In this document: piece after piece, positions 19,538 to 28,655 of the stretch | How positions within the stretch are numbered: the first letter of the stretch is position 1 | Layout: each line of letters opens with the position of its first letter | Source: Limimaricola sp. | GTDB lineage: Bacteria; Pseudomonadota; Alphaproteobacteria; Rhodobacterales; Rhodobacteraceae | Direction: 5' to 3' | Assembly (NCBI RefSeq): GCF_016125575.1 | Contig: NZ_WGLM01000005.1 | Coordinates: 780,721 to 844,720 of the forward strand | DNA length: 64,000 nucleotides | Translations under genes and position numbers: made by a program | The notes under the pieces: model-generated | The model's input: only the letters and a program-made list of their open reading frames with translations | The model's database searches: none | What the model was told of the DNA's origin: nothing

Positions 19538-20980
19538 TCAGGCCTCCATGTCGGGAACGGGCCCGCGATGCCTCAGTTTGCGGATGGCGTCAACGACAAG
19601 GCTGACACGGCTGCCCTTGGAGCCCTTGACCAGCACAACATCGCCGGCGTCGAGCAGGCGCGCGACCCGCGGCGTCAGGTCCTCGGCCCGGTCGGCCAGG
19701 ACCCCACGCTTGTCCCGGGGCAGCGCGGCGTGCAAGGCGCGCATGCGCGGGCCGACGCAGTGCACGGTGCTGATGTCGGCCATCGCGGGCAAGCGGGCCA
19801 GATCGGCGTGCATCTCGGCCTCGGTCGGGCCCAGTTCCAGCATGTCGCCGAGGATCGCCACGCGGCGGCCCTGCGAGATGCGTCCCACGCCGTTGCGCGG
19901 CTGGGCCGCGGCCAGCACCTCCAGCGCGGCGGCCATCGACGCGGGATTGGCGTTGAAGGCGTCGTCGATCAGGTCGATCGTCTCGTTCTCGCGCGCAACG
20001 TCGAGGAGCACCGTCTCGCGCGTGCCACGCCCTGCGGGCGGGCTCCATCCCGCAAGGCCGCAGAGGCTGCGCGCGCGGTCGGCGCCAAGGGATGTCGCCA
20101 GCGCGAGCACGCCCAAAGCATTCAGCGCGAAGTGCCGCCCCTCGCTGGCGACATTCAGCAGGATCGGCGTGCGCCATGCCCGCCCTTCGGCCACGGTATG
20201 ACCGTCGCCGACGCGAATGCGGGTCAGGCGGTGATGATCATGCGGCTGCATCCCGAAGAGCACCACATGCGCGCCCGCCCGCCGGGCGGTATCGACGAGG
20301 ATGTCGGTCTGGGGCAGGTCCCCGTGCAGGACCGCGGTCCCGTTCGGCTCCAGCCCCTCGCAAATGCTGGCCTTTTCCATGGCAATACCTTCGAGGCTGC
20401 CGAACGCCTCGAAATGGGCGGCAGCGACGGTGGTGATCATCACCGCATGGGGGCGGGCCTGGCGGGCCAGCGGTGCGATCTCGCCGGGGTGGTTCATGCC
20501 GATCTCGATCACCGCGAAATCGGCATCGGGCGGCATCCGGGCCAGCGTCAGTGGCACGCCCCAGTGGTTGTTGTAGCTCGCCTCGGCGGCATGGACGCGC
20601 CCCTGCCCGTCGAGGGCGGCGCGCAGCATCTCCTTGGCCGAGGTCTTGCCAACTGATCCGGTGATGGCCGCAACGCGGGCACGGCTGCGGGCGCGTCCGG
20701 CGCGGCCGAGGTCCTCGAGCGCCGCCTGCACGTCGGGCACGATCAGCAGGGGCGCATCGGCGGGCACGTCGGCGGGGTGGTGGGTGACAAGGGCAGCCGC
20801 AGCGCCGCCCGCCAGTGCCTGTGCCACGAAATCATGCCCGTCGCGCGTGGCCTTGAGCGCCACGAACAGGTCACCCGGCTCAAGTGTGCGGGTGTCGATG
20901 CTGACGCCGTTGGCGACGAAAGGCGCGGTGGCGGTACCGCCCGTTGCGGCGGCGGCCTCGGCTGCGGTCCAGAGCGTCAT
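19538..20980 (-). CDS. murF: UDP-MurNAc-tripeptide--D-alanyl-D-alanine ligase MurF
   Basis: Last cytoplasmic Mur ligase; it attaches the D-Ala-D-Ala made by Ddl. Visible features: the N-terminal uracil-binding domain with [17 protein letters not shown], the ATP loop [15 protein letters not shown], the segment [14 protein letters not shown], and [18 protein letters not shown] with the Asn/Asp signature. 480 residues. The ATG at 20978-20980 overlaps the murE stop by four bases, indicating coupled translation. Confidence 0.96.
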   Translation of the reverse strand: MTLWTAAEAAAATGGTATAPFVANGVSIDTRTLEPGDLFVALKATRDGHDFVAQALAGGAAAALVTHHPADVPADAPLLIVPDVQAALEDLGRAGRARSRARVAAITGSVGKTSAKEMLRAALDGQGRVHAAEASYNNHWGVPLTLARMPPDADFAVIEIGMNHPGEIAPLARQARPHAVMITTVAAAHFEAFGSLEGIAMEKASICEGLEPNGTAVLHGDLPQTDILVDTARRAGAHVVLFGMQPHDHHRLTRIRVGDGHTVAEGRAWRTPILLNVASEGRHFALNALGVLALATSLGADRARSLCGLAGWSPPAGRGTRETVLLDVARENETIDLIDDAFNANPASMAAALEVLAAAQPRNGVGRISQGRRVAILGDMLELGPTEAEMHADLARLPAMADISTVHCVGPRMRALHAALPRDKRGVLADRAEDLTPRVARLLDAGDVVLVKGSKGSRVSLVVDAIRKLRHRGPVPDMEA

Positions 20981-22500
20981 CCGCCCCTCCCGTCCAGTGC
21001 GGCCACGGCAATGCTGGCCTGTTCGGCATCGTCGAAAGGCAGCACATCCTGACCGACGACCTGCCCCGTCTCGTGCCCTTTGCCGCAGATCAGCAGCGCG
21101 TCGCCCGGTCCCAAGGCATCAATGCCATGCAGGATGGCGGTGGCGCGGTCGCCCACCTCGGCCACGTCGGTGCCCGCCTCGATGCCGGCCAGCACCGCGG
21201 CGCGGATCGCGGCCGGATCTTCGCTGCGGGGGTTGTCGTCGGTCACGATGACATGATCGGCATGGCGCGCGGCGGCGGCCCCCATCAGCGGGCGCTTGCC
21301 CGCGTCGCGGTCGCCGCCGGCCCCGATGATGGCGACGATCCGGCCCATGACATGCGGGCGCAGCGCGGCCAGCGCGGTTTCGATCGCGTCGGGCGTATGG
21401 GCATAGTCGACAAAGACCACGGCCCCGTTGTCGCGGGTCGCGGCCAGCTGCATCCGCCCGCGCACGGTGGACAGCTGCGGCAGCGCGCGGAACACCTCGT
21501 CCGGATCACCGCCTGCGGCGATCACGAGGCCCGCGGCAACCAGCGCGTTCTCGGCCTGAAACCCGCCGATCAGCCGCAGCCGGACAAGGTGCGGGCGGCC
21601 CTGCCATTCAAAGCGCAGCTCTTGCCCTGTCGCGTCAAAGCGTTCGGTGACGAGCCGCAGGCGCGCATCCTTGCTTCGCCCGACGCCGATCACCTCTTGC
21701 CCGCGGTCACGGGCAATCTCTGCCACTTCCGGTCCCTTGGGATCGTCGAGGTTGACGACCGCAACGCCCTCTTCAGGCAAGATGCGGGTGAAAAGGCCCA
21801 TCTTGGCGGCGAAATATGCCTCGAACGTCTTATGGTAGTCGAGGTGGTCCTGGCTGAAATTGGTGAAGCCCGCAGCGGCCAGCAGCACGCCATCAAGCCG
21901 CCTTTGGTCAAGCCCGTGGCTGGACGCCTCCATCGCGCAATGGCTGATGCCCGCGCCCGCGGCCTCGGCCAGAACGCGGTGCAGCATGACGGGGTCGGGC
22001 GTGGTGTGGCGCAGCGGGTGGGTCCATGCGCCTTCGACGCCGGTCGTGCCCAGGTTGATCGCGGCCAGCCCCATCTCGGCCCAGATCTGGCGGCAGAAGG
22101 TGGCGACGGAGGTCTTGCCGTTCGTGCCCGTCACCGCGACCATCGTCGCCGGCTGCGGCCCGAACCACAGTGCTGCAGCACGGGCCAGCGTGGCGCGCGC
22201 ATCCTCGGCCACGACAAGGGCCGCGCCGGTGCCCGGCAGCGCGGGGCGGGCGATTTCGGCCCCGGCGGCATCGGTCAGTATCGCGACCGCGCCTTGCCGC
22301 AAGGCGGTATCAATGAAGGTGGCACCGTGGGCCCGGCTGCCCGGAAGTGCGGCAAAAAGCATGCCGGGGCGCACCTCTCGGCTGTCAGAGGTCAATCCGG
22401 CCACGCGCGCCTCTCGCCCGCCCGCGGCATGCAGCCCCAGATCGGCAAGCGACATCGTGCGTCCGCCCGTTTCCGCCCCGCTGCCTTGCCCTGCGGTCAT
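20977..22500 (-). CDS. murE: UDP-MurNAc-L-Ala-D-Glu--2,6-diaminopimelate ligase MurE
   Basis: Third Mur ligase. The ATP loop is VAVTGTNGKTSVATF, the N-terminal domain contains GLTSDSREVRPGMLFAALPG, and the C-terminal DDNPRSEDPAAI holds the DNPR motif that marks specificity for meso-diaminopimelate rather than lysine, as expected in a Gram-negative bacterium. 507 residues from the ATG at 22498-22500, which is preceded by a GGAGAA ribosome-binding sequence; a second in-frame ATG at 22455 has a weaker one. It lies 24 bp after ftsI. Confidence 0.96.
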   Translation of the reverse strand: MTAGQGSGAETGGRTMSLADLGLHAAGGREARVAGLTSDSREVRPGMLFAALPGSRAHGATFIDTALRQGAVAILTDAAGAEIARPALPGTGAALVVAEDARATLARAAALWFGPQPATMVAVTGTNGKTSVATFCRQIWAEMGLAAINLGTTGVEGAWTHPLRHTTPDPVMLHRVLAEAAGAGISHCAMEASSHGLDQRRLDGVLLAAAGFTNFSQDHLDYHKTFEAYFAAKMGLFTRILPEEGVAVVNLDDPKGPEVAEIARDRGQEVIGVGRSKDARLRLVTERFDATGQELRFEWQGRPHLVRLRLIGGFQAENALVAAGLVIAAGGDPDEVFRALPQLSTVRGRMQLAATRDNGAVVFVDYAHTPDAIETALAALRPHVMGRIVAIIGAGGDRDAGKRPLMGAAAARHADHVIVTDDNPRSEDPAAIRAAVLAGIEAGTDVAEVGDRATAILHGIDALGPGDALLICGKGHETGQVVGQDVLPFDDAEQASIAVAALDGRGG

Positions 22501-22524
22501 ATTTCTCCGTCGCTTTCGCCTGCC

Positions 22525-24306
22525 TCAGTTGGAGGACAGTTGTATACCCGCCGCGTCGGGGGTTTCAATCTGCGGCCGCAGGCCCAAGAGCGGCCCGACC
22601 CGGCGGATCATCTCGGCAGCGACCGGCACGGCCGTCCAGCCCGCGGTACGCTTGGGGGCGCCGCCGGTTGTCTCGGAAGGTTCGTCCAGCGTTACCACGA
22701 GGACATATCGCGGATCGTTGGCCGGAAAGGCCGAGGCGAAGGTGGCCACCACCTTGTCGTTGTAATAGCCGCCCTGCGGGTCGGGCTTGTCGGCGGTGCC
22801 GGTCTTGCCCGCAACCTGATAGCCCGGCACATCGCCGAACGAGGCCGTGCCGCGGGTGACGACGGCGCGCAACATCTGGCGCATCTGTTCGGACACGGCC
22901 TCGCTGACGATCCGGGGGCCGGCCTGCGGATGGTCCTGTTTCAGAAGCGTCGGGCGCACCAGCGTGCCGCCGTTGAGGATCGAGGCATAGGCCGCGGCGA
23001 GGTGCAGCGGGGAATCGGCGATGCCGTGGCCATAGGCGATGGTCATCGTCGACAGTTCCGACCAGTGCGGCGGCACCAGCGGCCTGCCCCCCGGCGCCTC
23101 GGCCAGTTCGACCGGGGTCGCGTCAAGCAGGCCCAGCGAGCCGAGGAAGGCACGCTGCCGGTCAGTGCCGATCTGCTGGGCGATCCGTGCCGCGCCGATG
23201 TTGGAGCTTTCGACGATCACGTCGGTGACGCTCAGGTGCGATCCGTAGTCGTGAAAGTCATTGATACGGAACTTGCCCCAGACCAGCGGGCCGCGGGTAT
23301 CGATCATGGTATCGGGCGTGATCAGGCCAAGTTGCAGCGCTTGCGCGACGGCAAAGACCTTGAACGTCGAGCCCAGTTCATAAACCCCCTGGACCGCACG
23401 GTTGAAGAGCGGGCTGTCGGACGCATCGCCCGTAGTCAACGGGCGCGGCCGGTTGTTGGGGTCAAAGTCGGGCAGCGAGGCAAGGGCCAGAATCTCGCCC
23501 GTATGCACATCCATCAAGACAGCTGCCGCGCCCTTGGCGTTCATCAGGCTCATGCCGCCGGCCAGCACCTGTTCGGTCGCGGCCTGCACCGAAAGGTCGA
23601 TCGACAGCTTGAGCGGTGCGCCGTTGTTGGCCGGGTCACGCAGGAAGCTGTCGAACTGGCGCGCCACGCCTGCCACGCCCACGATTTCCGCAGCATTGAC
23701 CCCCTCGCGGCCATAGGTGGCACCGCCAAGGATGTGACTGGCCACCGGGCCATTGGGATAAATGCGCATCTCGCGCGGGCCGAAAAGGATGCCCGGATCG
23801 CCGATGTCATGAACCTGCTGCATCTGCTCGGGGCTGATCTGGCGGCGGATCCAGACAAACTTGCGGCTGCCGGTAAAGTCGCGGATCAACTGATCAGCGT
23901 TCAACTCGGGGAAGATCGCGGCGAGTTTGCGCGCGGTGCCAACAGGATCAATCATCTGCGGCGGCTGGGCATAGACCGAGTTGGTTTCGAGGTTCGTGGC
24001 AAGGATGTTGCCATTGCGGTCGAGGATGTCGGCGCGCAGCCCGATGATGGGGTTGTTGCTGACCGAGGCGCGCGGCTCTTCCGGGGCGGAGCCGGCCAGC
24101 GTGGCCATGCGATAGCCGATCGAGGCGAAGGCAAAGACGAACAAGAGGCCCATCACCGTCAGCCGGGTTTCGGCGCGGGCGCGGGCGCGATCTTGGACTT
24201 GCGCCGCGCGTTTCAGCCGGGCCTCGCGCTCGATCCGGGCGGGGTTCTCGCCATTCTCGCGGGCGCGCAGGATGCGGGCGAGTGGTCTGAGGGGCGCACG
24301 GATCAC
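22525..24306 (-). CDS. ftsI: Septal peptidoglycan transpeptidase FtsI (PBP3)
   Basis: Class B penicillin-binding protein that cross-links septal peptidoglycan in the periplasm. A basic cytoplasmic tail and one transmembrane helix (about residues 49-67) lead to the dimerisation domain with ILDRNGNILATNL. The transpeptidase domain has the three active-site motifs STFK (in YELGSTFKVFAVA), SSN (in VIVESSNIGA) and KTGT (in QVAGKTGTADKP). 593 residues. Translation appears to begin at a GTG (24304-24306) that overlaps the ftsL stop by four bases. This is the direct target of beta-lactams acting on division. Confidence 0.97.
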   Translation of the reverse strand: MIRAPLRPLARILRARENGENPARIEREARLKRAAQVQDRARARAETRLTVMGLLFVFAFASIGYRMATLAGSAPEEPRASVSNNPIIGLRADILDRNGNILATNLETNSVYAQPPQMIDPVGTARKLAAIFPELNADQLIRDFTGSRKFVWIRRQISPEQMQQVHDIGDPGILFGPREMRIYPNGPVASHILGGATYGREGVNAAEIVGVAGVARQFDSFLRDPANNGAPLKLSIDLSVQAATEQVLAGGMSLMNAKGAAAVLMDVHTGEILALASLPDFDPNNRPRPLTTGDASDSPLFNRAVQGVYELGSTFKVFAVAQALQLGLITPDTMIDTRGPLVWGKFRINDFHDYGSHLSVTDVIVESSNIGAARIAQQIGTDRQRAFLGSLGLLDATPVELAEAPGGRPLVPPHWSELSTMTIAYGHGIADSPLHLAAAYASILNGGTLVRPTLLKQDHPQAGPRIVSEAVSEQMRQMLRAVVTRGTASFGDVPGYQVAGKTGTADKPDPQGGYYNDKVVATFASAFPANDPRYVLVVTLDEPSETTGGAPKRTAGWTAVPVAAEMIRRVGPLLGLRPQIETPDAAGIQLSSN

Positions 24307-24692
24307 AGCGGTTCTCCCTTGCCCAGCGGCGCCGCGGTGGCGACCGGGTTGGTGATGGGGCCGGTCACGGCCCCGTTGGTGGGCGGTGTTTCGGGTGCGG
24401 CGGCCAGCGGAAGGCGCGGGACCGCGTCGACCGTGCCGAAGGATTCGGGCACCATCGGCAAGAGGCCCAGCCGGGCAAAGTTCATGTCGGCCAGTTCGCG
24501 CAGCCGGTCGGGACGGTTCTCATAGGCCCATTCAGCGCGCAGCATCGCCAGCCGCTCATGCGCATTGGCGATCTTGTCGTGCAGATCGCGCACCTCGTGC
24601 ATCACCTGCTGGGTGCGGTAATTCTCGCGGTAGGCCCAGAAGCCCAGTCCCATGACGGCGATGGCCAGCAACACGTTCGTGAGCCCCCGCAT
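24303..24692 (-). CDS. ftsL: Cell division protein FtsL
   Basis: Small bitopic divisome protein that forms a complex with FtsQ and FtsB and activates FtsWI. 129 residues: one N-terminal transmembrane helix (LTNVLLAIAVMGLGFWAY), then a coiled-coil region (VRDLHDKIANAHERLAMLRAEW), followed by RPDRLRELADMNF and a Pro/Ala-rich tail, as in other alphaproteobacterial FtsL. The sequence is poorly conserved in general, so the call leans on topology and on position between rsmH and ftsI. Start ATG at 24690-24692. Confidence 0.9.
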   Translation of the reverse strand: MRGLTNVLLAIAVMGLGFWAYRENYRTQQVMHEVRDLHDKIANAHERLAMLRAEWAYENRPDRLRELADMNFARLGLLPMVPESFGTVDAVPRLPLAAAPETPPTNGAVTGPITNPVATAAPLGKGEPL

Positions 24693-24694
24693 CT

Positions 24695-25675
24695 TCAGCG
24701 TTCCCCTTTGCGCAGCGGCATGCCCAGCGCGGCACGGCTGACCGGCGCAGGCGGCGCAGCGGTGCGCCGGGCCACACGCAGCCGCGCCGAGCGGGCGCGC
24801 GGATTTGCGGCAAGCTCGGTGGCGTCAGGCTCCACGGCCTTGCGCGTGACGATTTCAAAGGCCGCCTCGGGCTGGGCCATTTCGGGCTGGTAGCGGTTGG
24901 CGTTGGCGGCCTTGCCCGCGCGGATCTGGACGAAACGCTTGACCATCCTGTCCTCGACCGAATGGAAGGTGACCACGGCCAGCTTGCCGCCCGGTTTCAA
25001 TGCGCGTTCGGCGGCCTGCAACCCCTCGGCCAGTTCGCCGTATTCGTCGTTGACCGCAATGCGCAGCGCCTGAAAGCTGCGGGTGGCGGGATGGCTTTGC
25101 CCCGGTTTGGGCCGCGGCAGGCAGGACTGCACGATGCTGGCCAGTTGCCCGGTCGTGGTGACCGGGCGAGCCGCCACGATCGCCCGTGCGATCCGGCGCG
25201 ACGCGCGTTCCTCGCCATAAAGATAAAGGATATCGGCCAGTTCGCCCTCGTCGAGGCTGTTGGCAAGATCCGAAGCTGTCGGCCCTTCATCGCTCATGCG
25301 CATGTCAAGCGGGCCGTCGCGCATGAAGGAAAAGCCGCGCTCGGGCTGGTCAAGCTGCATCGAGGAAACCCCGAGGTCGAGCACGACGCCGTCAAGGTCA
25401 TGCCCATACTGGTCAAGCTGCGAAAATCGCCCCTCGACCAGCCGCAGACGGTCGCCATAGGCCGGAGCCCAACTTTCCGCCATCGCCAGAACGCTGGGGT
25501 CGCGATCAACACCGATCACCTGGTCGGCGCCGGCCTCCAGCAGGCCGCGCGCGTAGCCGCCCGCGCCAAATGTGCCGTCCAGCCAGATGCCCGAGACCGG
25601 GGCGACCGCCGCCAGAAGTGGGCGCAGCAGGACGGGAATGTGGGGTGTTTCGGGCATCGCGGCAGCGGGGGACAT
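24695..25675 (-). CDS. rsmH: 16S rRNA (cytosine-1402-N4)-methyltransferase RsmH
   Basis: SAM-dependent methyltransferase (formerly MraW) acting on C1402 of 16S rRNA near the ribosomal P site. The SAM motif I is [19 protein letters not shown], followed by [31 protein letters not shown] and, near the C terminus, [14 protein letters not shown], all strong RsmH signatures. 326 residues from the ATG at 25673-25675; another ATG lies six codons in. It follows mraZ with almost no gap. Confidence 0.96.
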   Translation of the reverse strand: MSPAAAMPETPHIPVLLRPLLAAVAPVSGIWLDGTFGAGGYARGLLEAGADQVIGVDRDPSVLAMAESWAPAYGDRLRLVEGRFSQLDQYGHDLDGVVLDLGVSSMQLDQPERGFSFMRDGPLDMRMSDEGPTASDLANSLDEGELADILYLYGEERASRRIARAIVAARPVTTTGQLASIVQSCLPRPKPGQSHPATRSFQALRIAVNDEYGELAEGLQAAERALKPGGKLAVVTFHSVEDRMVKRFVQIRAGKAANANRYQPEMAQPEAAFEIVTRKAVEPDATELAANPRARSARLRVARRTAAPPAPVSRAALGMPLRKGER

Positions 25676-25679
25676 GATC

Positions 25680-26177
25680 TTACGTTCCGTCGATCAAGCC
25701 GAGCGGGTCGAAATCCTCGCCCTGCTCGTCCAACCAATCCTGCAGGCCGGCGCCGACGCTGTTCTCGAAGGTTTCGGCCTTCCAGATTTCGAAATGGTCG
25801 CCCACGCCGCGCACGTAAAGCTCGCCCTCGCCCATGCCGAGTTTCTGGCGCTGCTTGATGGGCAGCACGACGCGCCCGTCCTTGTCCACCTCCAGCCGGA
25901 TCGACTGGCCGATGATGAGGTGCGACAGGCGCCGCTTGTTGGGGTTGGAGGCGGGCATCGCATAGATGCTGGCCACGATGCGGCCGAATTCCTCGACGGT
26001 ATAGACGTGAAGGGTGTCGCGCAGGTGGTCGCCGTAAAGCAGCATCAGCTTGGGCGAGAGGCCTTCGGTCCAGTCCGGATCGCCACGTTCAAGCACGCGA
26101 CGAAAGTCGGCCGGGATCGACATGCGCCCCTTGCCGTCCACTTTCGGCTGATGCTCGCCTGTGAAGCTCAGAACCAC
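25680..26177 (-). CDS. mraZ: Transcriptional regulator MraZ
   Basis: DNA-binding protein with two SpoVT-AbrB-like domains that represses the dcw operon in other bacteria. About 165 residues. The first domain has [20 protein letters not shown] and the second [20 protein letters not shown], the doubled family motif. No ATG fits the N terminus. A GTG at 26175-26177 gives [12 protein letters not shown], the normal MraZ beginning, so GTG is the likely start; the frame remains open to 26453 without similarity. First gene of the division cluster. Confidence 0.93.
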   Translation of the reverse strand: MVLSFTGEHQPKVDGKGRMSIPADFRRVLERGDPDWTEGLSPKLMLLYGDHLRDTLHVYTVEEFGRIVASIYAMPASNPNKRRLSHLIIGQSIRLEVDKDGRVVLPIKQRQKLGMGEGELYVRGVGDHFEIWKAETFENSVGAGLQDWLDEQGEDFDPLGLIDGT

Positions 26178-26489
26178 TGCCCCGCGGCCCTTCCGTTGTT
26201 CCGCCCCAGGCCTGTCCTGAAACTGAAAACGGCGGATTGAGCTGCTGCCACTGCCCAATCCGCCGCCCTCGACCCGTCTCCGGGTTGTCCGACTGCGCGC
26301 GCCACCTGGGGGGATGTCTGCTCGCTCGCGCGCCGGATCTCGATGTCTGGAAGGGCGGGGCCTGTATGAAACCTGCTCAGGTTCGGTTGCCGTGTGGGGT
26401 TCTTTTGATGCCCCTTGATCGTCTGCCCGTCTTCCGTGGTCAGAAGGTGGCATGGGATTTCATGGTAATCAACAAGAAAGTTGTGCAGA

Positions 26490-26537
26490 TGGGTACCACA
26501 TCTGGGATTTGGTGGGCCCACCAGACAAGGTGTTGGG
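26490..26537 (+). promoter_or_regulatory. Cluster of TGGG motifs, candidate MraZ operator
   Basis: TGGG occurs at 26490, 26503, 26513 and 26534 on the plus strand. The middle two are 10 bp apart and the last is 21 bp further, close to helical spacing. MraZ proteins in other bacteria bind TGGG repeats spaced by about ten bases upstream of their own gene. The spacing here is imperfect and the strand is opposite to mraZ, so this is a candidate only. Confidence 0.4.
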
Positions 26538-26669
26538 CCAAAATTGCAGAATGCACCCCACCAATTGTCTAATTTGTGCAATCGAATACTATATATGGAT
26601 AGCTCTAGGATAGCCTATGAATTCCCAGAAAATCCCGGAAGTTTCCCAGAAGCATTCTCATACACCGGT

Positions 26670-26678
26670 TTATCCACA
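26670..26678 (+). promoter_or_regulatory. Perfect DnaA box TTATCCACA
   Basis: The sequence at 26670-26678 is TTATCCACA, the canonical high-affinity DnaA-binding nonamer, in the A/T-rich part of the mraZ-mrp intergenic region. A single box is not an origin; it could let DnaA influence expression of the division cluster. A chance occurrence cannot be excluded. Confidence 0.5.
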
Positions 26679-26720
26679 GGAGAAACGGTGAAAGCGGCGG
26701 GGAATCCTGCCAAATACGGG

Positions 26721-26752
26721 CGAATCACGGCCCGTCGCGCCGCCGTGATTCG
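26721..26752 (-). terminator. Hairpin after mrp, possible terminator
   Basis: An 11-bp perfect inverted repeat, CGAATCACGGC and GCCGTGATTCG with a 10-base loop, lies 64 bp past the mrp stop. No T-run follows, so intrinsic termination would be weak. Each arm contains a GANTC sequence (26722-26726 and 26747-26751), the target of the cell-cycle methylase CcrM. Confidence 0.4.
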
Positions 26753-26815
26753 ACGCGCGCGCCCTCAAACGGCGTCAAAGGCCGTCTTGTCCCGGAAAAT
26801 CCCGTGCGTGGGCGC

Positions 26816-27901
26816 TCAGCCCATGCCGCCGTCGATCAGGCGACGCGCAAGGCGGCCAAAGGCTTCGGCCATCGGCCCCTCGCCCGCGGCGACAGGTGTG
26901 CCGGCGTCACCCGAAAGCCGGGTTGGCAGGTCAAGCGGCAACTCGCCCAGGAATGGCACACCGATGCGCTGCGCCTCTGCCGCCACGCCACCATGGCCAA
27001 AGATATGTTCCTCATGCCCGCAATTGGGACAGATGTAAGTCGACATGTTCTCGATGAGGCCGAGGATCGGCGTCTTGAGCGTATTGAACATGTCGATTGC
27101 CTTGCGCGCATCCAGCAGCGCCACGTCCTGTGGCGTGCTGACGACGATGGCGCCGGTCAGCTGCGTGCGCTGGCACAGTGTCAGCTGCACGTCGCCCGTG
27201 CCCGGCGGCAAGTCCACCAGCAGCACGTCAAGCTTGCCCCACGCCACCTGCCCCAGCATCTGCTGCAGCGCGCCCATCAGCATCGGGCCGCGCCAGATCA
27301 CCGCCTTGGCGGGGTCGAGCATCAGGCCGATCGACATCATCGTCACGCCATGCGCCTGCAGCGGGATGATGGTCTTGCCGTCGGGGCTGGCCGGGCGATC
27401 GCTGACGCCCATCATGCGCGGCTGCGAGGGGCCATAGATGTCCGCGTCCAGCAGGCCCACCTTGCGGCCCGCCCGCGCCAGCGCCACGGCAAGGTTGGCC
27501 GAGACGGTGGATTTGCCCACGCCGCCCTTGCCCGACGCGATGGCGATGATCCGGTCGACGCCGGCCACCGGCTCGGGGCCGGCCTGCGGCGTGGGGTGGC
27601 GGCCGATGGACAGATTTGGCGGGGCTGACGGGCGGGGTGCAGCGGCCTTTGCGGGGCCATGGGCCGTCAACACCGCCGAGACAGAGGTGACACCCGGCAA
27701 TGCCGCAACTGCCGCCTCGGCCGCCTGCCGGGCGCCTTCCAGCGCGCGGGCCTGTTCGGGGCTGGGTGCCTCGATCACGAAGCGGACGGTGCCGTTGTCG
27801 TAAGACAGTGCACGGACAAGATCGCGCCCGACCAGATCGCCGCCATCCGGCAGTTCGATTCGCTTCAGCGCCGCCAGCACCTGTTCCTGCGTCACAGCCA
27901 T
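26816..27901 (-). CDS. mrp: Iron-sulfur cluster carrier protein Mrp/ApbC
   Basis: P-loop ATPase of the Mrp/Nbp35 family that carries Fe-S clusters to apoproteins in the cytoplasm. 361 residues: an N-terminal DUF59/MIP18-like domain (residues about 1-85, [13 protein letters not shown] start), a linker rich in Ala/Pro, then the deviant Walker [33 protein letters not shown], and [13 protein letters not shown]. The cluster-binding Cys pair is in [16 protein letters not shown]. It starts at the ATG 27899-27901. It is transcribed toward the dcw promoter region and divergent from the DUF1127 gene. Confidence 0.94.
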   Translation of the reverse strand: MAVTQEQVLAALKRIELPDGGDLVGRDLVRALSYDNGTVRFVIEAPSPEQARALEGARQAAEAAVAALPGVTSVSAVLTAHGPAKAAAPRPSAPPNLSIGRHPTPQAGPEPVAGVDRIIAIASGKGGVGKSTVSANLAVALARAGRKVGLLDADIYGPSQPRMMGVSDRPASPDGKTIIPLQAHGVTMMSIGLMLDPAKAVIWRGPMLMGALQQMLGQVAWGKLDVLLVDLPPGTGDVQLTLCQRTQLTGAIVVSTPQDVALLDARKAIDMFNTLKTPILGLIENMSTYICPNCGHEEHIFGHGGVAAEAQRIGVPFLGELPLDLPTRLSGDAGTPVAAGEGPMAEAFGRLARRLIDGGMG

Positions 27902-28009
27902 GTCTCACCCTCCACACTTCGCAATCTGCCTGCGTTCGCGGCAACACTTGTCAGGTTTTCGGCAAAGGACAAGGGCAGGCCGGACGCCAGCACAGTTATA
28001 TGACGATTG

Positions 28010-28036
28010 CTTGAAAATAGGTCAGCATTGCGTATG
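28010..28036 (+). promoter_or_regulatory. Candidate heat-shock-type promoter for the DUF1127/small-RNA unit
   Basis: CTTGAA at 28010-28015 followed 15 bases later by CGTATG (28031-28036) resembles alphaproteobacterial RpoH promoters. The homologous DUF1127-CcsR locus of Rhodobacter sphaeroides is known to depend on RpoH-type sigma factors. A second, housekeeping-like pair is TTGTGC (28071) and TATCTT (28093). Either would give a leader before the ATG at 28165. Motif match only. Confidence 0.4.
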
Positions 28037-28164
28037 CAATTGCTGCATGGCAGCGTTGCGGCCTCGACTATTGTGCAGGTGCAGCATTCGCCTATCTTGG
28101 TTCCCGAGAGCGCTAACACGAACAAGCGCCAGATGCCGAGAGCAGAGAAAGTAGAGAGACCAAG

Positions 28165-28395
28165 ATGGCTTATGCAACTGATATTCGCAGCGCCGGTCGC
28201 AGCTTCGGGGCCACGATCCTCGAGCGTGTCGCCGCGCTTCGCGCCGCCTGGAACGACCGCGCCGCCAAGGCGAAGGTTTACCGCACCACGATCGCCGAAC
28301 TGGCCAGCCTGAATGACCGCGACCTTGCCGATCTGGGGATTTCCCGGATCCAGATCGCGGACATCGCCCGGCAGGCCGCCTACGGCGAGAACTGA
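28165..28395 (+). CDS. DUF1127 small basic protein (CcaF1-like)
   Basis: A 76-residue protein starting MAYATDIRSAGRSFG, with the DUF1127 core near its C terminus: an Arg/Ala-rich helix followed by LASLNDRDLADLGISRIQI. In Rhodobacter sphaeroides the homologous protein CcaF1 binds RNA and takes part in maturation of the CcsR small RNAs encoded right behind it. Here too a CCTCCTCCC hairpin array starts 9 bp after the stop codon, so the two are almost certainly co-transcribed. An RNA-binding role is inferred from that homology and from the identical genetic arrangement. No competing start exists. Confidence 0.88.
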   Translation: MAYATDIRSAGRSFGATILERVAALRAAWNDRAAKAKVYRTTIAELASLNDRDLADLGISRIQIADIARQAAYGEN

Positions 28396-28403
28396 CGGAT
28401 TTC

Positions 28404-28472
28404 GGCCGCCCCTCCTCCTCCCTCGGGGCGCGCCGATGACGACGATCTGCGGAAACCTCCTCCCTTCCGCGG
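28404..28472 (+). ncRNA. Hairpins 1 and 2 of the array
   Basis: Hairpin 1 pairs GGCCGCCCC with a downstream GGGGCGCGCC; hairpin 2 pairs GCGGAA (28449-28454) with TTCCGC (28465-28470). Both loops carry CCTCCTCCC. Their stems differ from the four recurring stem types of the rest of the array. They may form the first, most diverged RNA unit, released next to the DUF1127 stop codon. Confidence 0.75.
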
Positions 28473-28484
28473 GTCGCAAGACAA

Positions 28485-28646
28485 GGCGGCGGCACCGATC
28501 CTCCTCCCCGGTGCCGCCTGCCTGAAACGGAATACGGGCCTTCCTCCTCCTCCCTGAGGGTCCGTGAAGACAGGCAGTACGGCCTACCTCCTCCCGGGCC
28601 ACGCTGCTTGACGATGTGACGGCCGACCTCCTCCCCGGTCCGTCGC
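28485..28646 (+). ncRNA. Hairpins 3-6: first copy of the four-hairpin unit
   Basis: Stems in order: type A, GGCGGCACCG with CGGTGCCGCC (perfect 10 bp, 28488-28518); type B, ACGGGCCTTC with GAGGGTCCGT including G-U pairs; type C, CAGGCAG with CTGCTTG plus an inner GGCCT stem; type D, GACGGCCG with CGGTCCGTC and one bulged base. Linkers between A and B and after D are purine and A/T rich, plausible RNase E cleavage sites. Confidence 0.8.
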
Positions 28647-28655
28647 GGAACGGAT

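Larger units (their letters stand above)
26178..26815. promoter_or_regulatory. dcw promoter region between mraZ and mrp
   Basis: 638 bp without a convincing gene. The stretch at about 26440-26700 is clearly richer in A/T than its surroundings and contains a minus-strand TATAGT (26588-26593). It also holds the TGGG cluster, DnaA box, three GANTC sites and hairpin listed separately. Open frames crossing it on the plus strand have no recognisable protein features. If transcription of mraZ starts near 26580, the leader would be about 400 nt; the start site cannot be fixed from sequence. Confidence 0.6.

Noticed and set aside
26178..26453. Longer MraZ start
   Set aside because: The extra residues do not match the family, whereas the GTG at 26177 gives the normal N terminus.
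26670..26678. Replication origin at the DnaA box
   Set aside because: There is only one perfect box and none of the usual origin genes nearby.
26481..27038. Plus-strand open frame across the mraZ-mrp intergenic region
   Set aside because: It runs into the mrp gene on the other strand and shows no domain, signal peptide or ribosome-binding site.
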